In this document: positions 1-6,869 of the stretch, one piece after another
Numbering within the stretch: position 1 is the first letter of the stretch
Layout of the letters: each line of letters opens with the position of its first letter
NCBI GenBank assembly: GCA_001603615.1
Contig: LUZL01000064.1
Coordinates: 1-7,901, forward strand
DNA: 7,901 nt
Source: Bacteroidales bacterium Bact_20
Lineage (GTDB): Bacteria > Bacteroidota > Bacteroidia > Bacteroidales > DTU049
Direction: 5' to 3'
Notes under the pieces: generated by a model
Databases searched by the model: none
The model's input: the letters and a program-made list of their open reading frames with translations, nothing else
What the model was told of the DNA's origin: nothing
Made by a program: the position numbers and the translations under genes

Positions 1-396
1 AAATTTATTAGAAACTAATGAACTGTGATCGTTGATAATACTAGTTTTTTTGATTTTTATTATAAAATTAATAGTAATATATGTTTAAGTAATAATGATA
101 ACTGGTTATAAATCAAATAATAATTCGTAGATAAATAATCATTGAGCCTTTTAGATTTTTTCTTTGGTACCTTGTTTGTATGGCTAACCAAAGAGGATTT
201 TTAATTAAAATAATTCCTTTATAATTTTTTTACAAAATTTTGAAACAAGATTTTTTAAACTAGATTTAAAGTAAAAACTAATTATTTATAAAACAACCTA
301 TTAAAATAAAATTATTGTTTATCAATTTATGATTACAATTGATTTATAGTTTTTATTATTTAATTATTTTCAAATATAGCTAAAACGAGTTTTTTT
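1..396. other. Gene-free A/T-rich intergenic region
   Basis: I see no coding region, tRNA or rRNA in this stretch, which is very A/T-rich with frequent stops in all frames. Visible structure is a candidate terminator hairpin (161-202, listed separately) and a 7-bp inverted repeat, ATCAATT at 321-327 with AATTGAT at 337-343, around a 9-nt loop. The second repeat lies about 55 nt beyond the rfbB stop on the minus strand. It is made almost only of A-T pairs and has no immediate U-run, so it is a poor terminator candidate. The region is the 3' flank of the rfbB gene; whatever lies to its left is outside the window. Confidence 0.6.
161..202 (+). terminator. Candidate rho-independent terminator (plus strand)
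   Basis: TCTTTGGT (161-168) pairs perfectly with ACCAAAGA (187-194). The stem can extend inward through A169, C170 and C171 against T185, G183 and G182 with two bulged bases. On the plus strand the stem is followed by GGA and then five T residues (198-202). On the minus strand it is followed by A residues, so it would work only for rightward transcription. No plus-strand gene ends before it in the window, so it would serve a gene to the left of the window edge. The short T-tract and internal bulges limit confidence. Confidence 0.4.
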
Positions 397-1383
397 TTAC
401 ATTCTTTGCAGATACCAATCAATGGTGGTAGAGAGTCCCTCTACAAAATCAGTTTTAGGCTGCCAGCCAAGTTCTTTTTTGATTTTTGTGCTATCAATAG
501 CATATCGTAAATCGTGTCCCAGTCTATCTTTCACAAAAGTTATTAACTTTTCGCTATACCCTGTTGGTCTATTTAGTTTCTCATCCATTATTTTGCATAT
601 AAGTTTGACTAGATCTATATTTCGCCATTCATTATTACCTCCTATATTATAAGATTCACCGACGACACCTTTTTGCCAAACTAGCTCCAGAGCTTCACAA
701 TGATCGTCTACATACAACCAATCTCTAATATTAATCCCTTGTCCATAAACAGGTAAAGGTTTTTCATGATAAATATTACTAATAATTACAGGTAAAAGTT
801 TTTCAGGATATTGATGTGGCCCATAATTATTAGAACAATTCGTAACTATTGTAGGTAAACCATATGTGTGGAAGTAAGCTTTAACGAAATGATCACTAGC
901 TGCTTTAGAAGCAGAATAGGGGCTACGTGGCGAATAAGGTGTTTGCTCAGTGAAATAGCCTTGTTCTCCTAATGAACCATATACCTCATCAGTAGATACA
1001 TGTATAAAACGACGATTATTATAATCACCATCCCAAATAGCCTTTGCTGCATTAAGTAAATTCACAGTCCCTATAACATTAGTATTAACGAAATCCATAG
1101 GATTCACTATAGATCTATCTACATGGCTCTCTGCAGCTAAATGAAAAACAGCTATAGGATTATATTTTTGAAAAATATCAAAAATAATATCAAAGTCTAC
1201 AATATCAGCTTTTATAAACGAATAATTAGGTTCATTTTCTACTTCTTTCACATTTTCTAAATTACCAGCATAGGTTAATTTATCCAAATTAATAATATGA
1301 TAATTAGGATATTTTTTTACTAATCTACACACGAGATGAGATCCTATAAATCCTGCACCTCCTGTTACTATAATATTATCCAC
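397..1383 (-). CDS. rfbB: dTDP-glucose 4,6-dehydratase (RmlB/RfbB)
   Basis: This cytosolic NAD-dependent short-chain dehydrogenase/reductase converts dTDP-D-glucose to dTDP-4-keto-6-deoxy-D-glucose, the second step of dTDP-L-rhamnose and related deoxysugar synthesis. The 328-residue protein has the Rossmann loop GGAGFIG at 8-14, LAAESHVDRS at 82-91, the dehydratase triad motif TDE at 131-133, and the catalytic pair Y156/K160 in YSASK. NNYGPHQYPEKL (185-196) and RDWLYVDDH (220-228) are typical of RmlB rather than GalE. DRLGHD at 286-291 replaces the usual DRPGHD. The start is GTG at 1383: an in-frame stop lies six codons upstream and the next Met is residue 96, well past the NAD loop. The start overlaps the galE stop by 16 bp, so translation is probably coupled. 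No rmlA, rmlC or rmlD is visible nearby, so the final sugar is unknown. Confidence 0.93.
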   Translation of the reverse strand: MDNIIVTGGAGFIGSHLVCRLVKKYPNYHIINLDKLTYAGNLENVKEVENEPNYSFIKADIVDFDIIFDIFQKYNPIAVFHLAAESHVDRSIVNPMDFVNTNVIGTVNLLNAAKAIWDGDYNNRRFIHVSTDEVYGSLGEQGYFTEQTPYSPRSPYSASKAASDHFVKAYFHTYGLPTIVTNCSNNYGPHQYPEKLLPVIISNIYHEKPLPVYGQGINIRDWLYVDDHCEALELVWQKGVVGESYNIGGNNEWRNIDLVKLICKIMDEKLNRPTGYSEKLITFVKDRLGHDLRYAIDSTKIKKELGWQPKTDFVEGLSTTIDWYLQRM

Positions 1384-2405
1384 GGTTTTATATTTTTTTT
1401 ATAATTATTGTACCATTGCCAGCTATGAACTAGCATATCTTCTAAATTATATTTAGGTGAAAAACCTAATAATTCTTTCATTTTTTCATTATCAGTATAG
1501 ATAGCAGAGATATCGCCCCTTCTTCTATCACCAAATCTATATGGTACTTTTTGTCCTACAACTTTTTCAAAAGTATTTATAAGTTCTAAAACAGTATATC
1601 CTTTACCTAGACCTACATTTATAACTTCGTACTTATCATTTATCTTATTACTAAAAAGACTCTCTAAAGCAGCTACATGAGACTCAGCTAAATCTACGAC
1701 ATGAATGTAGTCTCTCAGAGGTGTGCCATCTATTGTTTGATAATCATGCCCATAAATAATAAGTTCTGGTAATGAATGATCAACACTTTGCCATAAATAT
1801 GGTAAAAGTCCTTTGGATTTTTCTGTAGGTATTTCTCCAATCATAATGTCTGGATGTGCACCTATGGGATTAAAATATCGCAAAGATATAACTTTCATTT
1901 TATCATATGCTGTAGCATAATTTTTTAATATATATTCACAGGTCTGTTTAGTGTGTCCATATGGACTCGCGGCCTCTTTAATAGGAGTGTTCTCATTTAC
2001 AGGAATAGTATCAGGCTCACCATATACAGTGCAAGATGAAGAAAAAATAAAATAAGGAATTTGTGTCTGATTAACATAGTCTAATAAATGTAGCAAAATA
2101 GGAATATTATTATTGTAATATAAAGCTGGATCTTCGTATGATTCTTCAACAAACTTATATGCAGCTAGATGAATTACAGCCTTGATAGGTTCTTTAATCT
2201 TCATCAATTCCTTAAAAGCTCTATCATCAGACAGATCTATTTGATAAAGAGGTATATCAGTAGAGAAATACTCCTCTAAATTTTTATGAATAATAGGATG
2301 AGAACGAGAGAAATTATCTACGTTTACTACCTTGTATCCATGCTGTAATAAAGCAGCTATAACATGTGAACCTATATATCCGGCTCCACCAGTTACTAAA
2401 ATCAT
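1368..2405 (-). CDS. galE: UDP-glucose 4-epimerase (GalE)
   Basis: GalE interconverts UDP-glucose and UDP-galactose in the cytosol for galactose use and for polysaccharide or lipopolysaccharide precursors. I place the start at ATG 2405, giving 345 residues beginning MILVTGGAGYIGSH, the usual GalE N-terminus. A longer frame from TTG at 2426 adds only seven Lys/Ile-rich residues and is less likely. NAD loop GGAGYIG is at 6-12, SSSCTVYG at 122-129 supplies catalytic S124, and YGHTK gives Y149 and K153; these numbers match those I recall for E. coli GalE. RYFNPIGAH (176-184) and RDYIHVVDLA (231-240) are also family motifs. The residue aligned with E. coli gate Tyr299 appears to be I302, so a wider sugar pocket is possible. 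It is the first gene of a two-gene unit with rfbB, and its last seven residues are encoded in the overlap zone. Confidence 0.93.
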   Translation of the reverse strand: MILVTGGAGYIGSHVIAALLQHGYKVVNVDNFSRSHPIIHKNLEEYFSTDIPLYQIDLSDDRAFKELMKIKEPIKAVIHLAAYKFVEESYEDPALYYNNNIPILLHLLDYVNQTQIPYFIFSSSCTVYGEPDTIPVNENTPIKEAASPYGHTKQTCEYILKNYATAYDKMKVISLRYFNPIGAHPDIMIGEIPTEKSKGLLPYLWQSVDHSLPELIIYGHDYQTIDGTPLRDYIHVVDLAESHVAALESLFSNKINDKYEVINVGLGKGYTVLELINTFEKVVGQKVPYRFGDRRRGDISAIYTDNEKMKELLGFSPKYNLEDMLVHSWQWYNNYKKNIKPWIIL

Positions 2406-2423
2406 TTTAATTAAAATTTTATG

Positions 2424-2431
2424 CAAATTTC
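2424..2431 (-). promoter_or_regulatory. Weak -7-like element for galE
   Basis: Read on the minus strand this is GAAATTTG, seven of eight positions from spirit of TAnnTTTG with only the first T missing. It lies about 18 bp before the galE ATG at 2405. No -33 TTTG is seen at the right distance, so this is only a suggestion. Confidence 0.2.
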
Positions 2432-2442
2432 GATATTTTTTT

Positions 2443-2450
2443 TAATTTTG
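2443..2450 (+). promoter_or_regulatory. Bacteroidota-type -7 element for udp
   Basis: TAATTTTG fits the TAnnTTTG -7 consensus used by the primary sigma factor of Bacteroidota. It lies 25 bp before the udp ATG, implying a leader of about 20 nt. The expected upstream TTTG (-33) is not clear; TATG at 2420-2423 is the best match. Such short A/T-rich motifs also occur by chance. Confidence 0.4.
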
Positions 2451-2475
2451 TCTTAATAATTTAAAATATTGCATT

Positions 2476-3342
2476 ATGGAAAAGTCAGAATTAGTTTTAA
2501 AGCCTGATGGTAGCGTTTATCATTTAGCATTATTTCCTCATGAAATAGCTGATGATATTATCTTAGTGGGTGATCCAGAGCGTTCAGAATGGGTATCTAA
2601 ATTTTTTGATAAAATAGAAGTGAGTAGGCATAATAGGGAAATAATTAGCTATACAGGATATTACAAAAATAAACGTTTTACTGTTATCAGTACTGGTATG
2701 GGTACAGATAATATAGATATAGTTGTCAATGAACTAGATGCTTTAGCAAATATAGATTTAGAAAAAAGAGAAATAAAAAAAGAGCATAAAAGTTTAAATT
2801 TAATTCGTATAGGTACTTCTGGGGCACTACATAGCAAAATCAATGTAAATACTATAGTAATATCTGAAATGGCTCTAGGTATGGATGGGCTTTTGCATTA
2901 TTATAAACATGATAGTGCTATTCGTGAATTAGATTTTGAAAAAAATATTTTACAAAAAATTAATTGGCCAGATACTTTACCTAAACCATATGTAGTGAAA
3001 GCTGATAGCGAGCTATATAATAAATTGTATAGTGATAGCTTTCATTCTGGGGTCACTGTGACAGCTAGTGGTTTTTATGGACCACAAGGGAGAGTTTTAA
3101 GGTTGCCTTTAGCATATCCAGAGTTAATTAATCAATTTGAAAATTTTGAATATCAAGGTCACATCTTAGCAAATTTCGAGATGGAAACCTCAGCATTATT
3201 TGGATTAGCTAAACTAATGGGACACAAAGCATGTACTGTTTGTGTAGCTATTGCTAATAGAGTTACTAAAAATTTTAGCGAAGATTATTCTCAAGCTATA
3301 AAAAATTTAGTTATTCATGTTTTAAATAGTTTATCAAAATAA
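2476..3342 (+). CDS. udp: Uridine phosphorylase-like nucleoside phosphorylase
   Basis: This NP-I family enzyme (PNP_UDP_1 fold) would split uridine with phosphate into uracil and ribose-1-phosphate in pyrimidine salvage. Residues I recall from the E. coli Udp active site have counterparts here: H16 (H8), GDPER at 32-36 with R36 (R30), RIGTSGA at 111-117 with R111 and T114 (R91, T94), FYGPQGR at 200-206 with F200, Q204 and R206 (F162, Q166, R168), and FEMET at 234-238 with E235, M236 and E237 (the ribose-binding EME). The QxR pair supports uridine over purine nucleosides. At 288 residues it is longer than the roughly 253 of E. coli Udp; the extra length is N-terminal and in loops near 90-106 and 140-190. 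It has its own promoter-like motif and stands apart from the downstream operon by 66 bp. Exact substrate is inferred, not shown. Confidence 0.85.
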   Translation: MEKSELVLKPDGSVYHLALFPHEIADDIILVGDPERSEWVSKFFDKIEVSRHNREIISYTGYYKNKRFTVISTGMGTDNIDIVVNELDALANIDLEKREIKKEHKSLNLIRIGTSGALHSKINVNTIVISEMALGMDGLLHYYKHDSAIRELDFEKNILQKINWPDTLPKPYVVKADSELYNKLYSDSFHSGVTVTASGFYGPQGRVLRLPLAYPELINQFENFEYQGHILANFEMETSALFGLAKLMGHKACTVCVAIANRVTKNFSEDYSQAIKNLVIHVLNSLSK

Positions 3343-3363
3343 TGTTAAATAAAAACTTTTTAT

Positions 3364-3371
3364 TATTTTTG
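3364..3371 (+). promoter_or_regulatory. Bacteroidota-type -7 element for the DUF3276-parAB operon
   Basis: TATTTTTG matches TAnnTTTG exactly, 37 bp before the DUF3276 ATG, in the only non-coding gap upstream of the parAB cluster. A -33 TTTG is not evident at the expected spacing. An A/T-only inverted repeat (AATAAAAA then TTTTTATT, one base apart, about 3349-3365) overlaps its left side. It is too A/T-rich and tight-looped to call a terminator. Confidence 0.4.
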
Positions 3372-3408
3372 CAGTAAATTTAATAAAAACCAAAAATAAA
3401 GACGGATA

Positions 3409-3759
3409 ATGAAAAGAGAAAAAGAAGAAGTGTATTCAAAATCAGTAAAAGCAGGCAGACGCACCTACTTTTTTGATGTTAAAGAGAGCAACTCTGGTGA
3501 TAGATATATTACTATTACTGAGAGCAGAAAAGAATTAGATGAAACTACAGGGCAGTTTGGTTATAAAAAAACCAAATTATTTCTATATAAAGAAGATATG
3601 GATAAATTTGCTCGTGGCTTACGCTATGCAATAGAATTTATAGAAACTGGAGTAGATCCAGAAGAAGGCAAAGATGAAATTATAGAAAATCGTAAATTTG
3701 ATAAAGAAAATCACAATAAATTTTCAAATAATCACGACGACGAAGATATAATTTTATAG
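3409..3759 (+). CDS. DUF3276 family PUR-alpha-like nucleic-acid-binding protein
   Basis: This 116-residue protein belongs to the small DUF3276 family of Bacteroidota and spirochaetes, which has a single PUR repeat related to eukaryotic Pur-alpha. Family members bind single-stranded DNA or RNA; the cellular role is poorly known. The PUR repeat spans about residues 6-80. AGRRTYFFDV (15-24) and GDRYITITE (30-38) form the beta strands, and KTKLFLYKEDMDKF (54-67) leads into the helix ending near E79. Residues 82-116 form a charged tail rich in Asp, Glu, Asn and Lys that is probably disordered. There is no signal peptide or membrane segment. It ends 4 nt before parA and is probably the first gene of that operon, so a link to nucleoid or segregation functions is possible but only inferred from position. 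Confidence 0.8.
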   Translation: MKREKEEVYSKSVKAGRRTYFFDVKESNSGDRYITITESRKELDETTGQFGYKKTKLFLYKEDMDKFARGLRYAIEFIETGVDPEEGKDEIIENRKFDKENHNKFSNNHDDEDIIL

Positions 3760-3763
3760 AACT

Positions 3764-4552
3764 ATGGGCAAAGTTATAGCAATAGCGAATCAAAAAGGTG
3801 GTGTCGGTAAAACTACTACTGCTCTGAATCTGGGTGGTGCTTTTGCAGCTTTAGATTATAAAACTCTAATAATAGACGCAGACCCTCAAGCTAACTCTAC
3901 TTCAGGATTAGGTTTAGATCCTAAATCAATAAACAAAAGTATCTACGAGTGTATCATTAATAATGTCAATCCTCATGAAACTATTTTAGAGACAAATACT
4001 CCGAATCTATTTCTTCTACCTGCCCATATTAACTTGGTAGGAGCAGAGATTGAGCTCATTAATATGGAAGATAGAGAAAGAAAGATGAAAGGCGTCGTAG
4101 ATATACTTAAAAATGATTATGACATAATACTTATAGATTGCTCTCCATCACTTGGTATCATCACAGTAAATGCCCTTACTGCTGCTGATTCTGTAATTAT
4201 TCCTGTGCAATGTGAGTACTTTGCTCTAGAAGGATTAGGAAAACTATTAAATACTATTAGAATTGTTCAAAATAGATTAAATCCTGATCTAGATATAGAA
4301 GGTATTTTACTTACCATGTATGATAAAAGATTGCGATTATCTAATCAAGTAGTAGACGAGGTGAGACATCATTTCAAAGATATAGTTTTCGATACTATAA
4401 TTCCAAGAAATACTCGCATAGGTGAAGCTCCTTCTTTTGGAGAAACTATTATCACTTTTGATACTACTGGTAAAGGGGCTCAGAGTTACATCGCTCTTGC
4501 TAAAGAAATTTTAAATAAATCAAAGAAAGAAAATTTAAATGCCAGCAAGTAA
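3764..4552 (+). CDS. parA: Chromosome-partitioning ATPase ParA (Soj)
   Basis: ParA is a nucleoid-binding ATPase whose ATP-driven dimer gradient moves ParB-parS complexes and separates new chromosome origins. The 262-residue protein begins directly with the ATPase domain, the short chromosomal (Soj) type rather than the long plasmid type with an N-terminal HTH. The deviant Walker A is KGGVGKTT at 11-18 (signature K11, catalytic K16). Walker A' is DADPQANST at 38-46 and Walker B is IILIDCSPSLG at 121-131. QCEYFALEGL (149-158) and IGEAPSFG (219-226) are typical Soj motifs. Its stop lies 14 bp inside parB, a common arrangement that balances the two products. It is complete with no missing key residue. 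Confidence 0.95.
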   Translation: MGKVIAIANQKGGVGKTTTALNLGGAFAALDYKTLIIDADPQANSTSGLGLDPKSINKSIYECIINNVNPHETILETNTPNLFLLPAHINLVGAEIELINMEDRERKMKGVVDILKNDYDIILIDCSPSLGIITVNALTAADSVIIPVQCEYFALEGLGKLLNTIRIVQNRLNPDLDIEGILLTMYDKRLRLSNQVVDEVRHHFKDIVFDTIIPRNTRIGEAPSFGETIITFDTTGKGAQSYIALAKEILNKSKKENLNASK

Positions 4553-5405
4553 AAGACCAGCATTGGGTAGAGGTTTAGAAGCTATATTAGGAGATATTGA
4601 TAATGATTATTTCTCTTCATCAGCATTTCCGCTGATACCTGTAGATCAAATAGAGAGTAATCCTTTTCAACCTCGTACAGATTTCGATGAAGATGCTCTA
4701 TACGATTTAGCTGAATCTATTAAGCATTTAGGTATTATACAACCTATCACTGTTAGAAAAATTGAAGATAATAGATATCAATTAATTTCTGGTGAGAGAC
4801 GTCTGAGAGCAGCTAAGCTGGCTAATCTTACTGAAATACCTGCTTTTGTTAAAGATGCTGATGACGACACACTTTTAGAATTAGCTTTAGTAGAAAACAT
4901 ACAAAGACAAGATCTCAATGCTATAGAAATCGCTAACTCTTATCAAAAATTAATTGAAGAGTTTAGTCTCACTCAAGAGGAACTTAGCACTCGTGTTGGT
5001 AAAAATAGAGCTACCATTTCTAATTATCTACGTATACTAAATTTGCCTCCTGCTATACAAGCTGCTATCAGATATGAAAAAATAACTATGGGACATGCTC
5101 GTGCTTTAGCTTCTATAGATGATGAAGAGGATCTAATGAATGTATTCAAAAAAACTATTGATGAAGGGCTCTCTGTTCGTAAAGTAGAAGAGATGGTGGC
5201 TAATCTCAAAAATAAATCTATTGCTAAACATTCTACTAAGAATAATGTTTCAGAAAAAACAGAAAAAATATTAAATAATCTTAAAGAAAAATATAATATA
5301 GAAGCTAAATCTAAATTTACCTCAAAAGGCAAAGTCGTTGTACAATTAAAATTTGAGAGTGATGAAGAAATAGAGAATTTTTTTAAGAATTTTATAAATG
5401 AATAG
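4539..5405 (+). CDS. parB: Chromosome-partitioning protein ParB (Spo0J)
   Basis: ParB is a CTP-dependent clamp that loads at parS sites near the origin, spreads along DNA, and stimulates ParA ATPase. In this 288-residue protein the N-terminal LGRGLEAIL (9-17) carries the ParA-activating basic segment. The ParB/Srx CTPase domain spans about 30-125, with NPFQPR (41-46), GERRLRAAK (85-93) and ENIQRQDLN (119-127) as nucleotide-binding boxes. The parS-reading helix-turn-helix lies at about 143-167 (TQEELSTRVGKNRATISNYL). The C-terminal dimerisation domain is about 240-288, after a Lys/Ser/Asn-rich linker. The ATG at 4539 lies within parA, and the stop overlaps the next gene by 8 bp. I saw no parS-like palindrome in the window, so the origin-proximal sites would be elsewhere. 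Confidence 0.95.
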   Translation: MPASKRPALGRGLEAILGDIDNDYFSSSAFPLIPVDQIESNPFQPRTDFDEDALYDLAESIKHLGIIQPITVRKIEDNRYQLISGERRLRAAKLANLTEIPAFVKDADDDTLLELALVENIQRQDLNAIEIANSYQKLIEEFSLTQEELSTRVGKNRATISNYLRILNLPPAIQAAIRYEKITMGHARALASIDDEEDLMNVFKKTIDEGLSVRKVEEMVANLKNKSIAKHSTKNNVSEKTEKILNNLKEKYNIEAKSKFTSKGKVVVQLKFESDEEIENFFKNFINE

Positions 5406-6009
5406 ATTCCTATTTCTTATCTTTTTTTCTATTTTTTTTAATTTAACCTATATTTGTTCACAAAATCAATTTTCTGCTAATTATATTTCATATAATTTTT
5501 TGAATAACTATCAATATACTAAAAAAGATTCTATCCATAGTCCTAAAAAAGCAGCATTATATTCTGCATTACTACCAGGTCTAGGACAAGGTTATAATCG
5601 TAAATATTGGAAAATACCAATAGTATATGCTGGATTAGGTGGTTCTGCATATATGTTTATCTCTAATCGTAAACATTATATTGATTATAGAGATGCTATA
5701 GAAATGAGATTAGATAATGATCCTACCACGATAGATCCTTATATAGATTTGTATACAATAGATCAGCTGACATACTACAAAGATTATTACCGACGAAATT
5801 TAGAAATCAGCGTTATAGCATTTGTTGGAGTTTATTTAATTAACATTTTAGATGCAGTAGTAGATGCACATTTGTATGGATTTAGCATAGATACTGATTT
5901 ATCTATGATACAGTTTAATAATACCAATACTTTATTACCTACAGTTTCTTTAAAATATAATTTTAAAAAAAATAATAATGATCAAAATAGCTATAATAGG
6001 TTATGGTAA
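5398..6009 (+). CDS. DUF5683 family membrane/envelope protein
   Basis: A 203-residue protein of unknown biochemical function, typical of Bacteroidota and usually found right after parB. Residues 1-21 form a Phe/Leu/Ile-rich signal peptide with probable cleavage after S21 (ICS|QN); Cys20 is not in a convincing lipobox. The family core begins with KKAALYSALLPGLGQGYN (50-67), a Gly/Pro hairpin seen in small membrane proteins. It is followed by hydrophobic segments at about 72-88 and 135-152, the latter ending in DAVVDAHLYGF (152-162). The remaining C-terminal part is polar. The gene overlaps parB by 8 bp and dapB by 32 bp, so its last ten or so codons (Asn-rich, ending RLW) are constrained by dapB's nucleotide-binding loop. 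Position suggests a link between segregation and the envelope, but no function is proven. Confidence 0.85.
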   Translation: MNRFLFLIFFSIFFNLTYICSQNQFSANYISYNFLNNYQYTKKDSIHSPKKAALYSALLPGLGQGYNRKYWKIPIVYAGLGGSAYMFISNRKHYIDYRDAIEMRLDNDPTTIDPYIDLYTIDQLTYYKDYYRRNLEISVIAFVGVYLINILDAVVDAHLYGFSIDTDLSMIQFNNTNTLLPTVSLKYNFKKNNNDQNSYNRLW

Positions 6010-6697
6010 AATGGGCAAGGAAATAGAATCTCTTGCAAAAGATTTTGATTACAGAGTTGCCTGTATCATAGACCGAGACGATAACCTAAAAGATGCAATT
6101 GAAAAAAATAAGCCAGACGTAGCTATAGAATTCACAAATGCAAATGCGGTAATAGATAATATCAAAACTTGCTTAAACATGCATTTGCCAATTGTTTCTG
6201 GCACTACTGGCTGGGATAATGGATTAGAAGACATTAAAAAATATACAGCTCAAAAAAATGGTAACGTTCTCTGGGGTAGCAATTTTAGTTTAGGTGTTAA
6301 TCTATGGTTTGACTTTATAGATTATTTAACTGGAGAAATGAAAAATTTTGAAAATTATAAAGTGAGATTAGAAGAAATACATCATATACATAAATTGGAT
6401 AAACCTAGTGGCACTGCTATACAAGCAGCTCAATTAGTAATGAAACATTATAATTTTAAAAATTGGAGTTTAGAAGATAAAGAAGATCATTTGAATATAA
6501 CATCTATCAGACAAGGAGAGGAAGTAGGTACTCATAGTGTCATTTTTTCAAGTCCCTATGATCAGATAACTTTAGAACATAAAAATTTCTCTAGAAAATC
6601 ACTTGCTATAGGAGCACTGACAGCAGCTAAATGGATTATAAGTCATAAAGGTTTTTATTTTTTTCATGACGTATACAAAGAAGTTTTTAATAGTTAA
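5978..6697 (+). CDS. dapB: 4-hydroxy-tetrahydrodipicolinate reductase (DapB)
   Basis: DapB reduces 4-hydroxy-tetrahydrodipicolinate to tetrahydrodipicolinate with NAD(P)H in the diaminopimelate/lysine pathway that feeds peptidoglycan. The 239-residue protein is shorter than E. coli DapB (273) but usual for Bacteroidota. It starts MIKIAIIGYGKMG, with the dinucleotide loop GYGKMG at 8-13. SGTTGW is at 74-79, SNFSLGVN at 101-108, and the catalytic motif HHIHKLDKPSGTA runs 135-147; H135 and K139 correspond to the catalytic His and Lys of E. coli DapB. The C-terminal part returns to the Rossmann domain (RKSLAIGALTAAKW, 206-219). The start is fixed by the motif, although it lies 32 bp inside the DUF5683 gene. 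In Flavobacteriia lepB normally follows; here an A/T-rich gap and an insertion sequence follow instead. Confidence 0.95.
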   Translation: MIKIAIIGYGKMGKEIESLAKDFDYRVACIIDRDDNLKDAIEKNKPDVAIEFTNANAVIDNIKTCLNMHLPIVSGTTGWDNGLEDIKKYTAQKNGNVLWGSNFSLGVNLWFDFIDYLTGEMKNFENYKVRLEEIHHIHKLDKPSGTAIQAAQLVMKHYNFKNWSLEDKEDHLNITSIRQGEEVGTHSVIFSSPYDQITLEHKNFSRKSLAIGALTAAKWIISHKGFYFFHDVYKEVFNS

Positions 6698-6768
6698 AAA
6701 AAAGCATTATTTTAAAAAGATATTGTTAAAAAATTATTTTCTTGTATTATTTAGTTGAAATCTGAATA

Positions 6769-6813
6769 TATAGCAAAATATTAATATGAATTTTAGTTTG
6801 AATTTTTGCTATA
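6769..6813. repeat. 10-bp inverted repeat downstream of dapB
   Basis: TATAGCAAAA (6769-6778) is the exact reverse complement of TTTTGCTATA (6804-6813), separated by 25 nt. A hairpin with this loop is possible but contains only two G-C pairs and is not followed by a clear T-run, so it is at best a weak terminator for the parAB-dapB transcript. It could also be a protein-binding site or a relic of an earlier insertion. Confidence 0.45.
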
Positions 6814-6819
6814 AATGTT

Positions 6820-6835
6820 AAATATTATAATATTT
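6820..6835. repeat. 16-bp perfect A/T palindrome
   Basis: AAATATTATAATATTT is a perfect palindrome centred between 6827 and 6828, followed by two more T residues. It has only A-T pairs, so it may be a chance product of base composition. It lies just to the left of the insertion sequence end. Confidence 0.35.
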
Positions 6836-6869
6836 TTAAAATGGAATCAAATTTAAAATGAGGAATAGT

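Larger units (their letters stand above)
2406..2475. promoter_or_regulatory. Divergent promoter region between galE and udp
   Basis: This 70-bp spacer must carry the 5' signals of both the leftward galE-rfbB pair and the rightward uridine phosphorylase gene. It is almost all A/T. The two -7-like motifs described separately lie only about 12 bp apart, so the two promoters would be nearly back to back and could interfere. No operator-like palindrome stands out, and neither start has a strong GGAGG, as is usual in Bacteroidota. Confidence 0.6.

Noticed and set aside
1..396. tRNA, small RNA or CRISPR repeats in the left intergenic region
   Set aside because: There is no cloverleaf-like G/C-rich segment and no regularly spaced direct repeat, only A/T-rich spacer with two hairpins.
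422..652. Plus-strand open frame of 76 codons
   Set aside because: It is the antisense shadow of rfbB, which has full family motifs on the other strand.
2661..2843. Minus-strand open frame of 60 codons inside udp
   Set aside because: It is antisense to a well-supported enzyme gene, with no recognisable motif or promoter.
3349..3365. Terminator between udp and DUF3276
   Set aside because: AATAAAAA and TTTTTATT are complementary but have a one-base spacer and only A-T pairs, so a stable hairpin is unlikely.
5024..5332. Minus-strand open frame of 102 codons inside parB
   Set aside because: It is antisense to the HTH and C-terminal parts of ParB, with a Ser/Leu/Phe-rich composition typical of shadow frames.
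3343..5405. A parS site near parAB
   Set aside because: I looked for TGTTTCACGTGAAACA or GTTCCACGTGGAAC-like palindromes and saw none here or elsewhere in the window; the closest, GTTTCACTTG near 7153, is not palindromic.
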